From positions 1 through 61,101 of the forward strand of contig CASDXF010000015.1 in the NCBI GenBank assembly GCA_949285075.1: DNA of 61,101 nt, given 5' to 3'. Within the stretch, counting starts at the first letter, position 1, and each line of letters begins with the position of its first letter. Of the stretch, positions 1 through 8,603 are shown piece after piece. The position numbers were made by a program, and so were the translations under genes. This stretch comes from an uncultured Bacteroides sp. (lineage in GTDB: Bacteria; Bacteroidota; Bacteroidia; Bacteroidales; Bacteroidaceae). The notes under the pieces are model-generated. The model saw only the letters and a program-made list of their open reading frames with translations, had not been told where the DNA came from and made no database searches.

Positions 1-133
1 CCCTTCCCCCCCCCGATGGAAAGATAAATAGAAAAGCCCGCGAGCGGCTCGAAACGGGAAAAGATAAAAGATAAATAAAGCAAAAAACATATAAGAAACA
101 CACGAACCATAATCAAAGACACCTTATTTAAAG

Positions 134-141
134 TACTTTTG
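134..141 (+). promoter_or_regulatory. Candidate -7 promoter element for the RND efflux operon
   Basis: TACTTTTG matches the Bacteroidota -7 consensus TAnnTTTG. No good -33 TTG lies 19-20 nt upstream, so the match is partial. It would give a leader of about 130 nt before the ATG at 280. Confidence 0.45.
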
Positions 142-161
142 CAGCCGAAAACTGTACGGAC

Positions 162-233
162 CGTTTCAGTTTCCGACCGTTTTTTTTGAAACGCCCGCGG
201 CGGGAAAGAGGCCGGGAGGCGTTCCCGGTTTTT
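162..233 (+). promoter_or_regulatory. Structured leader with terminator-like hairpin and a competing stem
   Basis: CCGGGA (212-217) and TCCCGG (223-228) form a 6-bp stem with a 5-nt loop followed by five T (229-233), the form of an intrinsic terminator. The loop and start of the right arm, GGCGTT (218-223), can instead pair with AACGCC (190-195). GAAACG (188-193) can also pair with CGTTTC (162-167). A 7-codon ATG-to-stop ORF (243-266) follows. The layout resembles an attenuator upstream of the efflux genes; that role is inference. Confidence 0.35.
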
Positions 234-279
234 ATCAAGAGTATGAACAAACATCAAAAATCGTAATAAGTTAGTTAGT

Positions 280-1458
280 ATGAAAAGTAGAATTGTTTTA
301 GTCGCATTTTGCGTAGCCCTGCTGTCCGGGTGCGGACAAGGGGACAACGGCGCAGCTAAGGCGCCCGAGGCCGCGGTAATGACGGTGGAAGCCAGTACCG
401 CTAACCTGACCAACAGCTATCCGGCCACCGTAGAAGGAAAGCAGACCGCGGAAATCCGCCCGATGGTCAGCGGATTCATCACCAAGCTCCACGTGGACGA
501 GGGAGCCACGGTGCGCAAGGGACAAGTGCTGTTCACCATCGACCAAGTGCAGTACCAAGCCGCCGTACGCACGGCGAAAGCCGCGGTAGAGACGGCGAAG
601 GCCGCGCTGAACACGCAAGCGCTTACGACGAAGAACAAGCGCGCGCTGAACAAGAAAGGCGTAATCAGCGACTACGACCTGCAGACGGCCGAAAACCAAC
701 TGGCGCAGGCCGAGGCTTCGCTGGCGCAGGCTAAGGCGCAACTGGTGACGGCGGAGCAAAACCTCTCGTACACCGAGGTAAGCAGCCCCACCGACGGCGT
801 AGTAGGTACTATCCCCTACCGTCTCGGTAGCCTCGTGAGCGCTTCTATGGCCACCCCGATGACTACCGTAGCCGAGATTTCGGAAATGTACGCCTACTTC
901 TCCATACCTGAGAGGGAGCTGCTGAAAATGGTAAAAGCGCAAGGCAGCCAAGAAAACGTGCTGAAGAACATGCCGAAGGTGCAGCTGCAACTTATCGACG
1001 GAACCATGTACGCCGACAGCGGACGGGTAGAAACCATCAGCGGCGTTATCGACCCCAACACGAAGTCCATGCAGGTTCGCGCTCTCTTCCCCAACAAGGA
1101 CGGACTGCTACACAGCGGAACGACGGGCAACGTAGTGTTCCCCAACGTGCTGACCGACATCTACGTCATCCCGCAGACGGCCACGACCGAAATTCAGGAC
1201 AAGAAGTTCGTCTACGTCGTTCAGCCCGACAATACCATCAAGACCGTAGAGGTGAAGGTGTACTACCTGAACGACGGCAAGAACTACTACGTGACCGAAG
1301 GGCTGAAGGTCGGCGACAAGATTGTAGTGGAAGGCGTTCAGGCGCTGCACGACGGTCAGGCCATCACCCCGACCACCGTCGCCCAGAAGGAGGCCAAGTA
1401 TCAGCAGGCGCTGAAGGACCAGAAAGAGGGGAACATAGAGAGCGCCTTCAAACAATAA
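280..1458 (+). CDS. RND efflux periplasmic adaptor (membrane fusion) lipoprotein, AcrA/MexA family
   Basis: This is the adaptor that links an inner-membrane RND pump to an outer-membrane channel. The 392-aa protein begins with a lipoprotein signal peptide ending in the lipobox LLSGC, so it should be anchored by a lipidated cysteine near residue 19. The first half carries the split biotinyl-lipoyl-like domain around a long alanine/glutamine-rich coiled-coil hairpin (about residues 95-165), and the second half is the beta-barrel and membrane-proximal domain. Length and layout are normal for the HlyD/AcrA family. The pump gene starts 43 nt downstream and the outer-membrane factor follows, so the three form an operon. 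No regulator gene is adjacent on the visible side; a terminator-like leader lies upstream. Substrates cannot be read from sequence. Confidence 0.95.
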   Translation: MKSRIVLVAFCVALLSGCGQGDNGAAKAPEAAVMTVEASTANLTNSYPATVEGKQTAEIRPMVSGFITKLHVDEGATVRKGQVLFTIDQVQYQAAVRTAKAAVETAKAALNTQALTTKNKRALNKKGVISDYDLQTAENQLAQAEASLAQAKAQLVTAEQNLSYTEVSSPTDGVVGTIPYRLGSLVSASMATPMTTVAEISEMYAYFSIPERELLKMVKAQGSQENVLKNMPKVQLQLIDGTMYADSGRVETISGVIDPNTKSMQVRALFPNKDGLLHSGTTGNVVFPNVLTDIYVIPQTATTEIQDKKFVYVVQPDNTIKTVEVKVYYLNDGKNYYVTEGLKVGDKIVVEGVQALHDGQAITPTTVAQKEAKYQQALKDQKEGNIESAFKQ

Positions 1459-1501
1459 ACTTAATTAAGCACACATTACAACATTACATAGAAGTTGAGA
1501 T

Positions 1502-4500
1502 ATGAGATTAGATAACTTTATTAACCGTCCGGTGCTGTCAACGGTAATCTCCATCTTGATAGTCATTCTGGGTGGTATCGGGTTGGCCACGCTACCCATC
1601 ACCCAATATCCGGACATCGCTCCCCCTACGGTAAACGTAAGTACCACTTACACGGGAGCGAACGCGCAGACGGTGCTGAACGCCGTCATCTCGCCGCTGG
1701 AAGACCAGATTAACGGTGTGGAAGGCATGATGTACATGACTTCGAGCGCCACCAATACCGGTTCCGGCGACATCACCATCTATTTCGAGCAGGGCACCGA
1801 CCCCGACATGGCGCAGGTCAACGTGCAGAACCGCGTGTCTATGGCGCAAGGACTGCTGCCCGCCGAGGTAACGCAAGTGGGGGTCACCACCCGTAAGCGC
1901 CAGACCTCCATGCTGATGATATTCTCTATCGTGGACTCGGAAGACCGCTATGACCAGAAGTTCCTTGAGAACTACGGTAACATCAACCTTATCCCCGAAA
2001 TCAAGCGTGTAAAGGGTGTGGGCGACGCCAGCGTGATGGGTGGCGACTACGCCATGCGTATCTGGCTGAAGCCCGACGTGATGGCACAATACAACTTGGT
2101 GCCAAGCGACATTACCGGCATTCTGGCCGAGCAGAACATCGAGGCCGCTCCGGGACAGCTCGGCGAGCGGGGCAAGCAGACCTACCAGTACACCCTGCGC
2201 TACAAGGGCCGTCTGCAAACGCCGGAAGAGTTCGGAGAGATGGTCATCAAGGCGCTTGAGAACGGAGAGCTGCTGCGCGTAAGGGACGTGGCCGACATCG
2301 AGCTCGGACGTAACAGCTACGCGTTCTCCAACACCGTGAACGGACATGCCGCCGTATCCTGTATCGTCTACCAGATGGCGGGAACCAACGCGACGGAAAC
2401 CATCGCCAACATTGAAGAGACGCTGAAGGAAATAGAGAAGAACCTGCCCGCGGGCGTAGAAATCAGCGTGGCCCAAAGCGCCAACGACTTCCTCTTCGCC
2501 TCTATCCACGAGGTGGTGAAGACGCTTATCGAGGCGTTCATCCTCGTGTTTATCGTGGTGTACATCTTCCTTCAGGACATGCGCTCCACGCTGATTCCGG
2601 CCATCGCCATCCCCGTGGCCCTAATCGGTACGTTCTTCGTGCTTAAGCTCATCGGCTTCAGCCTGAACCTGCTGACGCTGTCGGCTATGGTGCTCGCCAT
2701 CGCCATCGTGGTGGACGACGCGATAGTCGTCGTCGAGGGTGTCCACGCCAAGCTGGATCAAGGCTACAAGTCGGCGCGCCTCGCCTCCATCGACGCCATG
2801 CGCGAGTTGGGCAGCGCCATCGTCTCCATCACGCTGGTCATGATGTCCGTGTTCATCCCCGTGAGCTTCATGGGCGGTACGGCCGGTACGTTCTATCAGC
2901 AGTTCGGATTGACCATGGCCATCGCCATCGGCTTCTCGGCCGTCAACGCCTTGACGCTGAGCCCCGCGCTCTGCGCCATCTTCCTGAAGCCGCATAACAC
3001 CGACGCGAGCCTGAAAGAGCGGGTAGGCGAAGCCACCAAAGAGGCGCGGCGCATCATGCTGGTAAGGTATACCGACGCCTTAGGCCGGATGCTTCACCCG
3101 AGCATCACGCTGATATTCGCGATAGTGGCTATCTTGGGCATGATTTTCGGCATGTTCAGCTTCAGCGAGCATCCGGTGCTGTGTATCGTCTTCATCGTAA
3201 TCAGCGTATTGGCGTTGGCCGGAATGACCACCGACAAGTTCAAGCATTCGTTCAACTCCACCTACGAATCCTTATTGGCCAAGTATAAGAAACAGGTACT
3301 GAAGTTTATCCAGAGACGTTGGCTCACCGGCGGAATCGTATTGGCCTCCATCGTGCTGTTGGCTGTTTTCATGAACATCACGCCGACGGGTATGGTGCCG
3401 AACGAAGATACGGGTACCATCATGGGAGCCGTGACGCTGCCTCCGGGCACGTCGCAGGACAGAGCCGAACAGATACTGGCCCGGGTAGACAGCCTTGTGG
3501 CGGCCGACCCCGCGGTAGAGTCGCGCACCGTCATCTCGGGATTCAGCTTCGTGGGAGGTCAGGGCCCCGGCTACGGCTCCATCATCATCAAGCTGAAGGA
3601 CTGGAGCGAACGCTCGACCATGCAGAACTCGACCATCGTCTACGCCACGCTCTTCATGCGGGCGCAGCAGGTCATCAAGGACGCTCAGGTGCTGTTCTTC
3701 GCGCCGCCTATGATTCCGGGTTACTCGGCGTCCAGCGATATCGAGCTGAACATGCAGGATAAGACGGGAGGTACGCTCGACCACTTCTACACCGTGGTGA
3801 AGGATTACATCGCCGCGCTGCAAGCCCGTCCGGAAATCAACTCGGCGCAGACCTCGTTCAACCCGAGCTTCCCGCAATACCAGATGGACATCGACGTGGC
3901 GGCCTGCAAGCGGGCCGGCATCAGCCCGAGCGACATTCTGAGCACGATGCAGGGATACTACGGCGGTCTGTACGCCTCTAACTTCAACAGCTTCGGTAAG
4001 ATGTACCGCGTAATGATTCAGGCCGAGCGCGACGCCACCAAAGACCTTGAGTCGCTCAACAGCATCAAGGTGCGCAACGGCGACACGATGGCGCCCATCA
4101 CGCAGTTCGTCTCTATAAAGAAGATTTACGGCCCCGACGTCATCAGCCGCTTCAACCTTTATACCTCTATGAAGGTGATGGTGGCCCCCGCCGCCGGATA
4201 TACCTCGGGCCAAGCGCTGCAAGCCATCTCCGAGGTAGCGCAGCAGAACCTGCCCGCCGGCTTCGGATATGAGCTGGGAGGTATGGCCCGTGAGGAGGCC
4301 GAGACCAGCGGCAGCACAACGGGACTTATCTTCGTGCTGTGCTTCGTCTTCGTCTACCTGTTGCTGAGCGCGCAGTACGAGAGCTACATTCTTCCGTTGG
4401 CCGTGTTGCTGTCCATTCCGTTCGGATTGCTCGGCAGCTTCCTGTTCGTCAACGGCGTAGGCTCGCTAGGCAAGATTCCGGCGCTGACCATGATACTGGG

Positions 4501-4918
4501 TACGATGTCCAACGACATCTATATGCAAATCGCCCTCATCATGCTGATGGGTCTGTTGGCGAAGAACGCCATCTTGATTGTAGAGTTCGCGCTCGACCGC
4601 CGCAAGATGGGTATGAGCATCACGTGGGCCGCCGTGCTCGGAGCCTCCGCCCGTCTGCGACCGATTCTGATGACCTCGCTCGCCATGATTATCGGTCTGC
4701 TTCCGCTGATGTTCGCTTCCGGAGCCGGCGCGCACGGTAACCGCACGTTGGGTACGGCCTCTATCGGCGGTATGCTAATCGGTATGATTCTACAGATTTT
4801 CGTCGTGCCCGCCCTGTTCGTGGCCTTCCAGTACTTACAGGAGAAGTTCAGGCCGATGGAATGGGAAGACATCGACAATACCGACGCGGAGACTGAGATT
4901 GAACAATACGCTAAATAA
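1502..4918 (+). CDS. RND multidrug efflux transporter, HAE1/AcrB family
   Basis: The proton-driven inner-membrane pump of the tripartite system. The protein opens with the family signature RLDNFINRPVLSTVIS and has the 12-helix RND plan with two large periplasmic loops. The proton-relay aspartate pair is visible in IVVDDAIVVVEG (D405, D406), and the partner lysine of helix 10 in LLAKNAILIVEFA near residue 1021. At 1138 aa it is longer than the roughly 1050 aa of AcrB. The extra length is mostly a hydrophobic insertion around residues 530-590 between the two halves, probably two additional membrane segments. It sits between the adaptor and the outer-membrane factor genes in one operon. Substrates are unknown. 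Confidence 0.96.
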   Translation: MRLDNFINRPVLSTVISILIVILGGIGLATLPITQYPDIAPPTVNVSTTYTGANAQTVLNAVISPLEDQINGVEGMMYMTSSATNTGSGDITIYFEQGTDPDMAQVNVQNRVSMAQGLLPAEVTQVGVTTRKRQTSMLMIFSIVDSEDRYDQKFLENYGNINLIPEIKRVKGVGDASVMGGDYAMRIWLKPDVMAQYNLVPSDITGILAEQNIEAAPGQLGERGKQTYQYTLRYKGRLQTPEEFGEMVIKALENGELLRVRDVADIELGRNSYAFSNTVNGHAAVSCIVYQMAGTNATETIANIEETLKEIEKNLPAGVEISVAQSANDFLFASIHEVVKTLIEAFILVFIVVYIFLQDMRSTLIPAIAIPVALIGTFFVLKLIGFSLNLLTLSAMVLAIAIVVDDAIVVVEGVHAKLDQGYKSARLASIDAMRELGSAIVSITLVMMSVFIPVSFMGGTAGTFYQQFGLTMAIAIGFSAVNALTLSPALCAIFLKPHNTDASLKERVGEATKEARRIMLVRYTDALGRMLHPSITLIFAIVAILGMIFGMFSFSEHPVLCIVFIVISVLALAGMTTDKFKHSFNSTYESLLAKYKKQVLKFIQRRWLTGGIVLASIVLLAVFMNITPTGMVPNEDTGTIMGAVTLPPGTSQDRAEQILARVDSLVAADPAVESRTVISGFSFVGGQGPGYGSIIIKLKDWSERSTMQNSTIVYATLFMRAQQVIKDAQVLFFAPPMIPGYSASSDIELNMQDKTGGTLDHFYTVVKDYIAALQARPEINSAQTSFNPSFPQYQMDIDVAACKRAGISPSDILSTMQGYYGGLYASNFNSFGKMYRVMIQAERDATKDLESLNSIKVRNGDTMAPITQFVSIKKIYGPDVISRFNLYTSMKVMVAPAAGYTSGQALQAISEVAQQNLPAGFGYELGGMAREEAETSGSTTGLIFVLCFVFVYLLLSAQYESYILPLAVLLSIPFGLLGSFLFVNGVGSLGKIPALTMILGTMSNDIYMQIALIMLMGLLAKNAILIVEFALDRRKMGMSITWAAVLGASARLRPILMTSLAMIIGLLPLMFASGAGAHGNRTLGTASIGGMLIGMILQIFVVPALFVAFQYLQEKFRPMEWEDIDNTDAETEIEQYAK

Positions 4919-4938
4919 TACAGAGGTAAAATAAGTAT

Positions 4939-6330
4939 ATGAAGAAACAGATAATATATATGTTGTGCGCAACCGCTCTGCTGAGCAGTTGCCACATCTA
5001 CAAGTCGTACGACAGACCGGAAGACATCGACGCTTCCGGACTGTACCGCGACCCGGTATTGCCGAACGACACGCTAGTGGCCGACACCGTCAACTTCGGC
5101 AACACGCCGTGGAGGGAGGTATTCACCGACCCTCAGCTTCAGGCGCTGATAGAAACGGGACTGGAGCGAAACACCGACCTGCTGAGCGCGATAGAGCAAG
5201 TAAAGGCGGCTCAGGCCCCCTTACTGGCGTCTAAACTGGCGTTCATCCCCTCGCTCTCGCTCTCGCCGCAAGGAACCATCAGCAGTTTCGACAACAGCAA
5301 GGCCACCAAGACGTACACGCTGCCGGTGACCGCGAGCTGGCAAATCAGCCTCTTCGGAGGGCTGCTGAACGCCAAGCGCGGGGCGGAAGCCAACGTAGCG
5401 TTGGCGAAGGCCAACAAGCAGGCGGTGCAGACACAGGTGATAGCCAACATAGCCAACCTCTACTACACCCTGCTAATGCTCGACCGTCAACTGGAAATCA
5501 CGAAGGGAACGGCCGAGGTGCTGAAGAAGAACTACGAGGCGATGGAGGCCATGATGGAAGGAGCCATAAACAACATCAACCGCGCGGGAGTAGAGCAGAG
5601 CAAGGCGGCCTACGCGCAAGTGGAGGCCTCGCTCTCCGACATCGAGCAGAGCATCCGCGAGACGGAAGGCTCGCTCTCCATACTGCTGCGTCAGGCTCCG
5701 CAGGCCATCCGCCGCGGGAGACTGGAAGAGCAGCGAATCCCCGAGAACCTCTCGGCGGGCGTGCCCATCCAGCTGCTGTCAAACCGTCCGGACGTGAAGG
5801 CGGCCGAGATGTCACTGGCCTACGCCTACTATAACACCAACATAGCCCGCTCCAACTTCTACCCGCAGATTACGCTGAGCGGAACGGCGGGATGGACCAA
5901 CAGCGCGGGAAGCCAGATTATCAACCCCGGCAAGTTCATCGCGAGCGCGGTAGGCTCGCTCGTGCAGCCGCTCTTCAACAACGGGGCCAACATCGCTCAG
6001 CTGAGAATGGCCCGGGCGCAGGAAGAGCAGGCAAGGCTGAGCTTCGAGCAGGCGCTACTGAACGCCGGCAACGAGGTAAGCAACGCCCTGAGCCTGTATC
6101 AGACGACCAACGAGAAAGCGGAGATGCGCAAGGAGCAAGTGGAATCGGCCAAGAAAGCGGCCGAAGACACGAGAGACCTGTACGACATGTACAACTACAC
6201 CTATCTGGAGGTGCTCTCGGCGCAGCAAACTTACCTGAGCGCGCAGCTCTCGCAAGTGACCGACGACTATAACCGCCTGCAAGCCGTCATCAACCTCTAT
6301 CAGGCGTTGGGCGGAGGAAGAGAAAACTAA
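4939..6330 (+). CDS. Outer-membrane efflux lipoprotein, TolC/OprM (NodT) family
   Basis: The exit duct of the RND pump. The 463-aa product has a lipoprotein signal peptide with lipobox LLSSC and then the two tandem outer-membrane-efflux repeats typical of OprM/NodT proteins. Long amphipathic helices rich in Ala and Gln form the periplasmic tunnel (around residues 150-260 and 350-440), and short beta segments form the barrel. It starts 20 nt after the pump gene and is followed 20 nt later by an LpxA-like gene. The length is normal for the family. The fixed adaptor-pump-channel gene order supports a complete three-component exporter. Confidence 0.95.
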   Translation: MKKQIIYMLCATALLSSCHIYKSYDRPEDIDASGLYRDPVLPNDTLVADTVNFGNTPWREVFTDPQLQALIETGLERNTDLLSAIEQVKAAQAPLLASKLAFIPSLSLSPQGTISSFDNSKATKTYTLPVTASWQISLFGGLLNAKRGAEANVALAKANKQAVQTQVIANIANLYYTLLMLDRQLEITKGTAEVLKKNYEAMEAMMEGAINNINRAGVEQSKAAYAQVEASLSDIEQSIRETEGSLSILLRQAPQAIRRGRLEEQRIPENLSAGVPIQLLSNRPDVKAAEMSLAYAYYNTNIARSNFYPQITLSGTAGWTNSAGSQIINPGKFIASAVGSLVQPLFNNGANIAQLRMARAQEEQARLSFEQALLNAGNEVSNALSLYQTTNEKAEMRKEQVESAKKAAEDTRDLYDMYNYTYLEVLSAQQTYLSAQLSQVTDDYNRLQAVINLYQALGGGREN

Positions 6331-6350
6331 CCCCTTAAACAAATACCGCT

Positions 6351-7121
6351 ATGATTAGTCCATTAGCTTATGTAGACCCCGAGGCGAAACTGGGAAAGAA
6401 CGTCACCGTTCAGCCCTTCGCCTACATCGAAAAAGGAGTAGAAATCGGCGATGACTGCGTCATCATGTCATACGCCAGCATCCTGAATGGTACCAAGATG
6501 GGGCAAAGAAACAAGGTACACCAAAACGCCGTCTTAGGAGCGACGCCGCAAGACTTCCACTACAAGGGGGAAGAGAGCAGCCTGATTATCGGAGACGACA
6601 ACGACATCAGGGAGAACGTCGTCATCGCGAGGGCGACCTTCGGAGGGAACGCCACGAGCATAGGCAACGGCAACTACCTGATGGATAAGGTACACCTCTG
6701 CCACGACGTGACCATCAACAACAACTGCGTGGTGGGCATCGGAACAACCATCGCCGGAGAGTGCGTACTGGACGACTGCGTTATCCTGAGCGGAAACGTG
6801 ACGCTGCACCAGTACTGCCACGTGGGCGGATGGACGCTGGTGCAGAGCGGATGCCGCATCTCGAAGGACGTGCCGCCGTACGTGATTATGTCGGGGAACC
6901 CGGTAGCCTACCACGGAGTGAACGCGGTGGTGCTGACGCAACACCACGGCGCAACCGAACGGATACTGCGTCACATCGCGAACGCCTACAGGCTGATTTA
7001 TCAAGGTAACTTCAGCCTTCAGGACGCGGTGCAGAAAATCATCGACCAAGTGCCGATGAGCGAGGAAATCGAGAACATCGTGAACTTCGTAAACAACTCC
7101 AAGCGAGGCATCGTGAAGTAA
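6351..7121 (+). CDS. LpxA-like acyl-ACP--UDP-GlcNAc O-acyltransferase
   Basis: LpxA transfers a hydroxyacyl chain to UDP-N-acetylglucosamine, the first step of lipid A synthesis. The 256-aa protein has the left-handed beta-helix hexapeptide repeats from residue 1 to about 180 and an alpha-helical C-terminal domain. The active-site histidine is H118 in HLCHDVTI, matching H125 of E. coli LpxA, and the HQNAVLGATPQDFHYKGE stretch is characteristic. It lies 20 nt after the outer-membrane factor, so it is probably co-transcribed with the efflux genes. The usual housekeeping lpxA of Bacteroidales lies with lpxD and the lpxC-fabZ fusion, so this may be a second copy. Acyl-chain specificity is not readable. 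A strong terminator follows. Confidence 0.85.
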   Translation: MISPLAYVDPEAKLGKNVTVQPFAYIEKGVEIGDDCVIMSYASILNGTKMGQRNKVHQNAVLGATPQDFHYKGEESSLIIGDDNDIRENVVIARATFGGNATSIGNGNYLMDKVHLCHDVTINNNCVVGIGTTIAGECVLDDCVILSGNVTLHQYCHVGGWTLVQSGCRISKDVPPYVIMSGNPVAYHGVNAVVLTQHHGATERILRHIANAYRLIYQGNFSLQDAVQKIIDQVPMSEEIENIVNFVNNSKRGIVK

Positions 7122-7152
7122 AGCGACGCGCTTATCCCGCGGAACTAAAAGC

Positions 7153-7194
7153 GAAGGGCCGCCCGGTTAACCCCGGAGCGGCCCTTCACGTTTT
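7153..7194 (+). terminator. Intrinsic terminator of the efflux/lpxA-like operon
   Basis: A 10-bp stem pairs GAAGGGCCGC (7153-7162) with GCGGCCCTTC (7178-7187) and is followed by ACGTTTT. Confidence 0.8.
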
Positions 7195-7268
7195 CAATCG
7201 CTTTGAGTAAACCACCGATTCATAGCATCAATCATCAGTCTTTCACCCTTCCCCATTCTTCACTTGAG

Positions 7269-7392
7269 AAATAGCCCTACGGCTCACGAGAAACAGCCCT
7301 ACGGCTCGCGAGAAACAGCCCTACGGCTCGCGAGAAATAGGGCAGCGGCTCACGAGCGGTAGGGCAGCGGCTCACGAGCGGTAGGGTTACGG
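7269..7392. repeat. Modular 22-nt repeat array 1 (six modules)
   Basis: Six 14-nt modules start at 7269, 7291, 7313, 7335, 7357 and 7379, exactly 22 nt apart, separated by 8-nt CTCACGAG or CTCGCGAG. Modules include AAACAGCCCTACGG (twice) and AAATAGGGCAGCGG. It is the longest of ten such arrays and fills the gap between the convergent lpxA-like and GH43-like genes. Nothing else is seen in 7195-7412. Confidence 0.85.
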
Positions 7393-7412
7393 CTCACTGT
7401 TAGTGAGACGCT

Positions 7413-8396
7413 CTATTTAAGGGCCGGCCTCCCGTCCTTCCACACCACCTCCTCGTTGGTGATGTACCACGTCTTTCCGCCGTCGTTATTGCCCTGATAG
7501 AAGAGGTAAGTCCGCCCGTCGTTGTCCTTGAACAGGTGCGGGTGTCCCGACTCGCTGGAGTTCCACTCGCCCGGCTTGCCGTTGGGGACGAACGGCTCGC
7601 TGAAGACCCGCTTCCACCGTATGCCGTCCTCGCTCTCGGCCACGCCAATCTGCTGCGGGGCGTTGTTGTAGGCTCCGGCGTAGAACATGAACAGTTTTCC
7701 GCCCTCCTCCACGATGGAGGCTCCCTCTATGCAGTCCTTCTCCCAGTCCAGCTCGGGATAGAGGATGGGCGCGTCGCACGCCTGCTTCCAGTCGCCTCGG
7801 CCGAAGTCCGTGTCGCCCGGAGCCACGGCCACGCCCTGCATCTGCACCTTGAAGTCCTTGTCGCGGGTGGCGAAGTAGAGGAAGTACCTGCCCTTGAAGG
7901 GGTACACCTCGGCGTCGATGGCCCGTCCGCAGTTCCAGTCACCCGTAGGCCGGAAGATGGGGTTGGTCTCGTCACGCTCGAAGCGTATCCCGTCCTCCGA
8001 CGTAGCGTGGCAGATGGCGTCCTTCGGCCCGTTGCCGTAGGTCTGGTAGAACAGGTGCACCACGCCGTCCCTGACCAGCGCTCCCGGAGCGCAAAGCCCC
8101 TTCTTCTCGTACTCCGCCCCGGGAGCCGGGGTTATCTCGCCCGCCTTTTCCCAGTGGACAAGGTCGCGGCTCTCGGCGATGCCGATGTTCCATCCCGATT
8201 GCGGGTCATCCTTGCGGGGAGGTATCGAGTAGTACATCAGGTACCTGCCCTTGAAGTTCACCACGTGAGGGTCCTTAGCGTGAGGCACGCCCACTCTCGA
8301 CGTGTCGGCGTACATCATCCGCTCCTCCTGCGCCTGAGCCGTCAGTGTCAGGCCCAGCGTCAGCCAAAGCAACAGTTTGCATTTTATTCTTCTCAT
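7413..8396 (-). CDS. Secreted GH43-like five-bladed beta-propeller glycosidase
   Basis: Probably an exported glycoside hydrolase of the GH43/GH32-like propeller superfamily. The 327-aa protein has a clear signal peptide cleaved near AQAQ. Repeating blade motifs follow, such as GRYLMYYS, GVVHLFYQT, GRYFLYFAT, KLFMFYAGA and RTYLFYQG. Candidate catalytic acids sit where the superfamily places them: Asp in HAKDPHVV, Asp in GRAIDAEVY and Glu in CIEGASI. There is no SusC/SusD pair nearby, so the substrate cannot be inferred. It stands alone, divergent from the helicase gene, with its own promoter. Other propeller glycosidase families remain possible. Confidence 0.75.
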   Translation of the reverse strand: MRRIKCKLLLWLTLGLTLTAQAQEERMMYADTSRVGVPHAKDPHVVNFKGRYLMYYSIPPRKDDPQSGWNIGIAESRDLVHWEKAGEITPAPGAEYEKKGLCAPGALVRDGVVHLFYQTYGNGPKDAICHATSEDGIRFERDETNPIFRPTGDWNCGRAIDAEVYPFKGRYFLYFATRDKDFKVQMQGVAVAPGDTDFGRGDWKQACDAPILYPELDWEKDCIEGASIVEEGGKLFMFYAGAYNNAPQQIGVAESEDGIRWKRVFSEPFVPNGKPGEWNSSESGHPHLFKDNDGRTYLFYQGNNDGGKTWYITNEEVVWKDGRPALK

Positions 8397-8434
8397 ATCT
8401 TGATTAAATTGGTTTCCGTCGCGCTCGCGCTCCG

Positions 8435-8465
8435 CAAAGTAAAGGAATAAAATTCAAGGGACAAA
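8435..8465 (-). promoter_or_regulatory. Promoter of the GH43-like gene
   Basis: Read on the minus strand, TTTG (8465-8462) is followed after 19 nt by TTACTTTG (8442-8435). It matches the Bacteroidota -33/-7 pair with one mismatch, 38 nt before the ATG. Confidence 0.6.
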
Positions 8466-8564
8466 ATATCCACTCGTTCAAGAGAAAAACAAAAAAGACG
8501 GGCGCGGACGCGGAATAATTAAAGGATAATGCCCCATCATGCCCGGCGTATCATTTTTATTTAT

Positions 8565-8572
8565 TATCTTCG
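8565..8572 (+). promoter_or_regulatory. Candidate -7 element for the helicase gene
   Basis: TATCTTCG, one mismatch from TAnnTTTG and followed by CGG, lies 31 nt before the helicase ATG. The same TTCG variant recurs before several genes in this window. Confidence 0.45.
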
Positions 8573-8603
8573 CGGCCGGAATTAAAAGACAGACAAAGAT
8601 TTA

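Noticed and set aside
1592-2509. Long minus-strand open frame inside the RND pump gene
   Set aside because: It is one of many antisense frames produced by high-GC codon use; its translation is rich in His, Arg and Val without any family motif, and the plus-strand gene is certain.
7269-7392. CRISPR-like appearance of array 1
   Set aside because: The conserved separator is only 8 nt and the 14-nt modules recur in other arrays and in both orientations, unlike unique spacers. There are no cas genes in the window.
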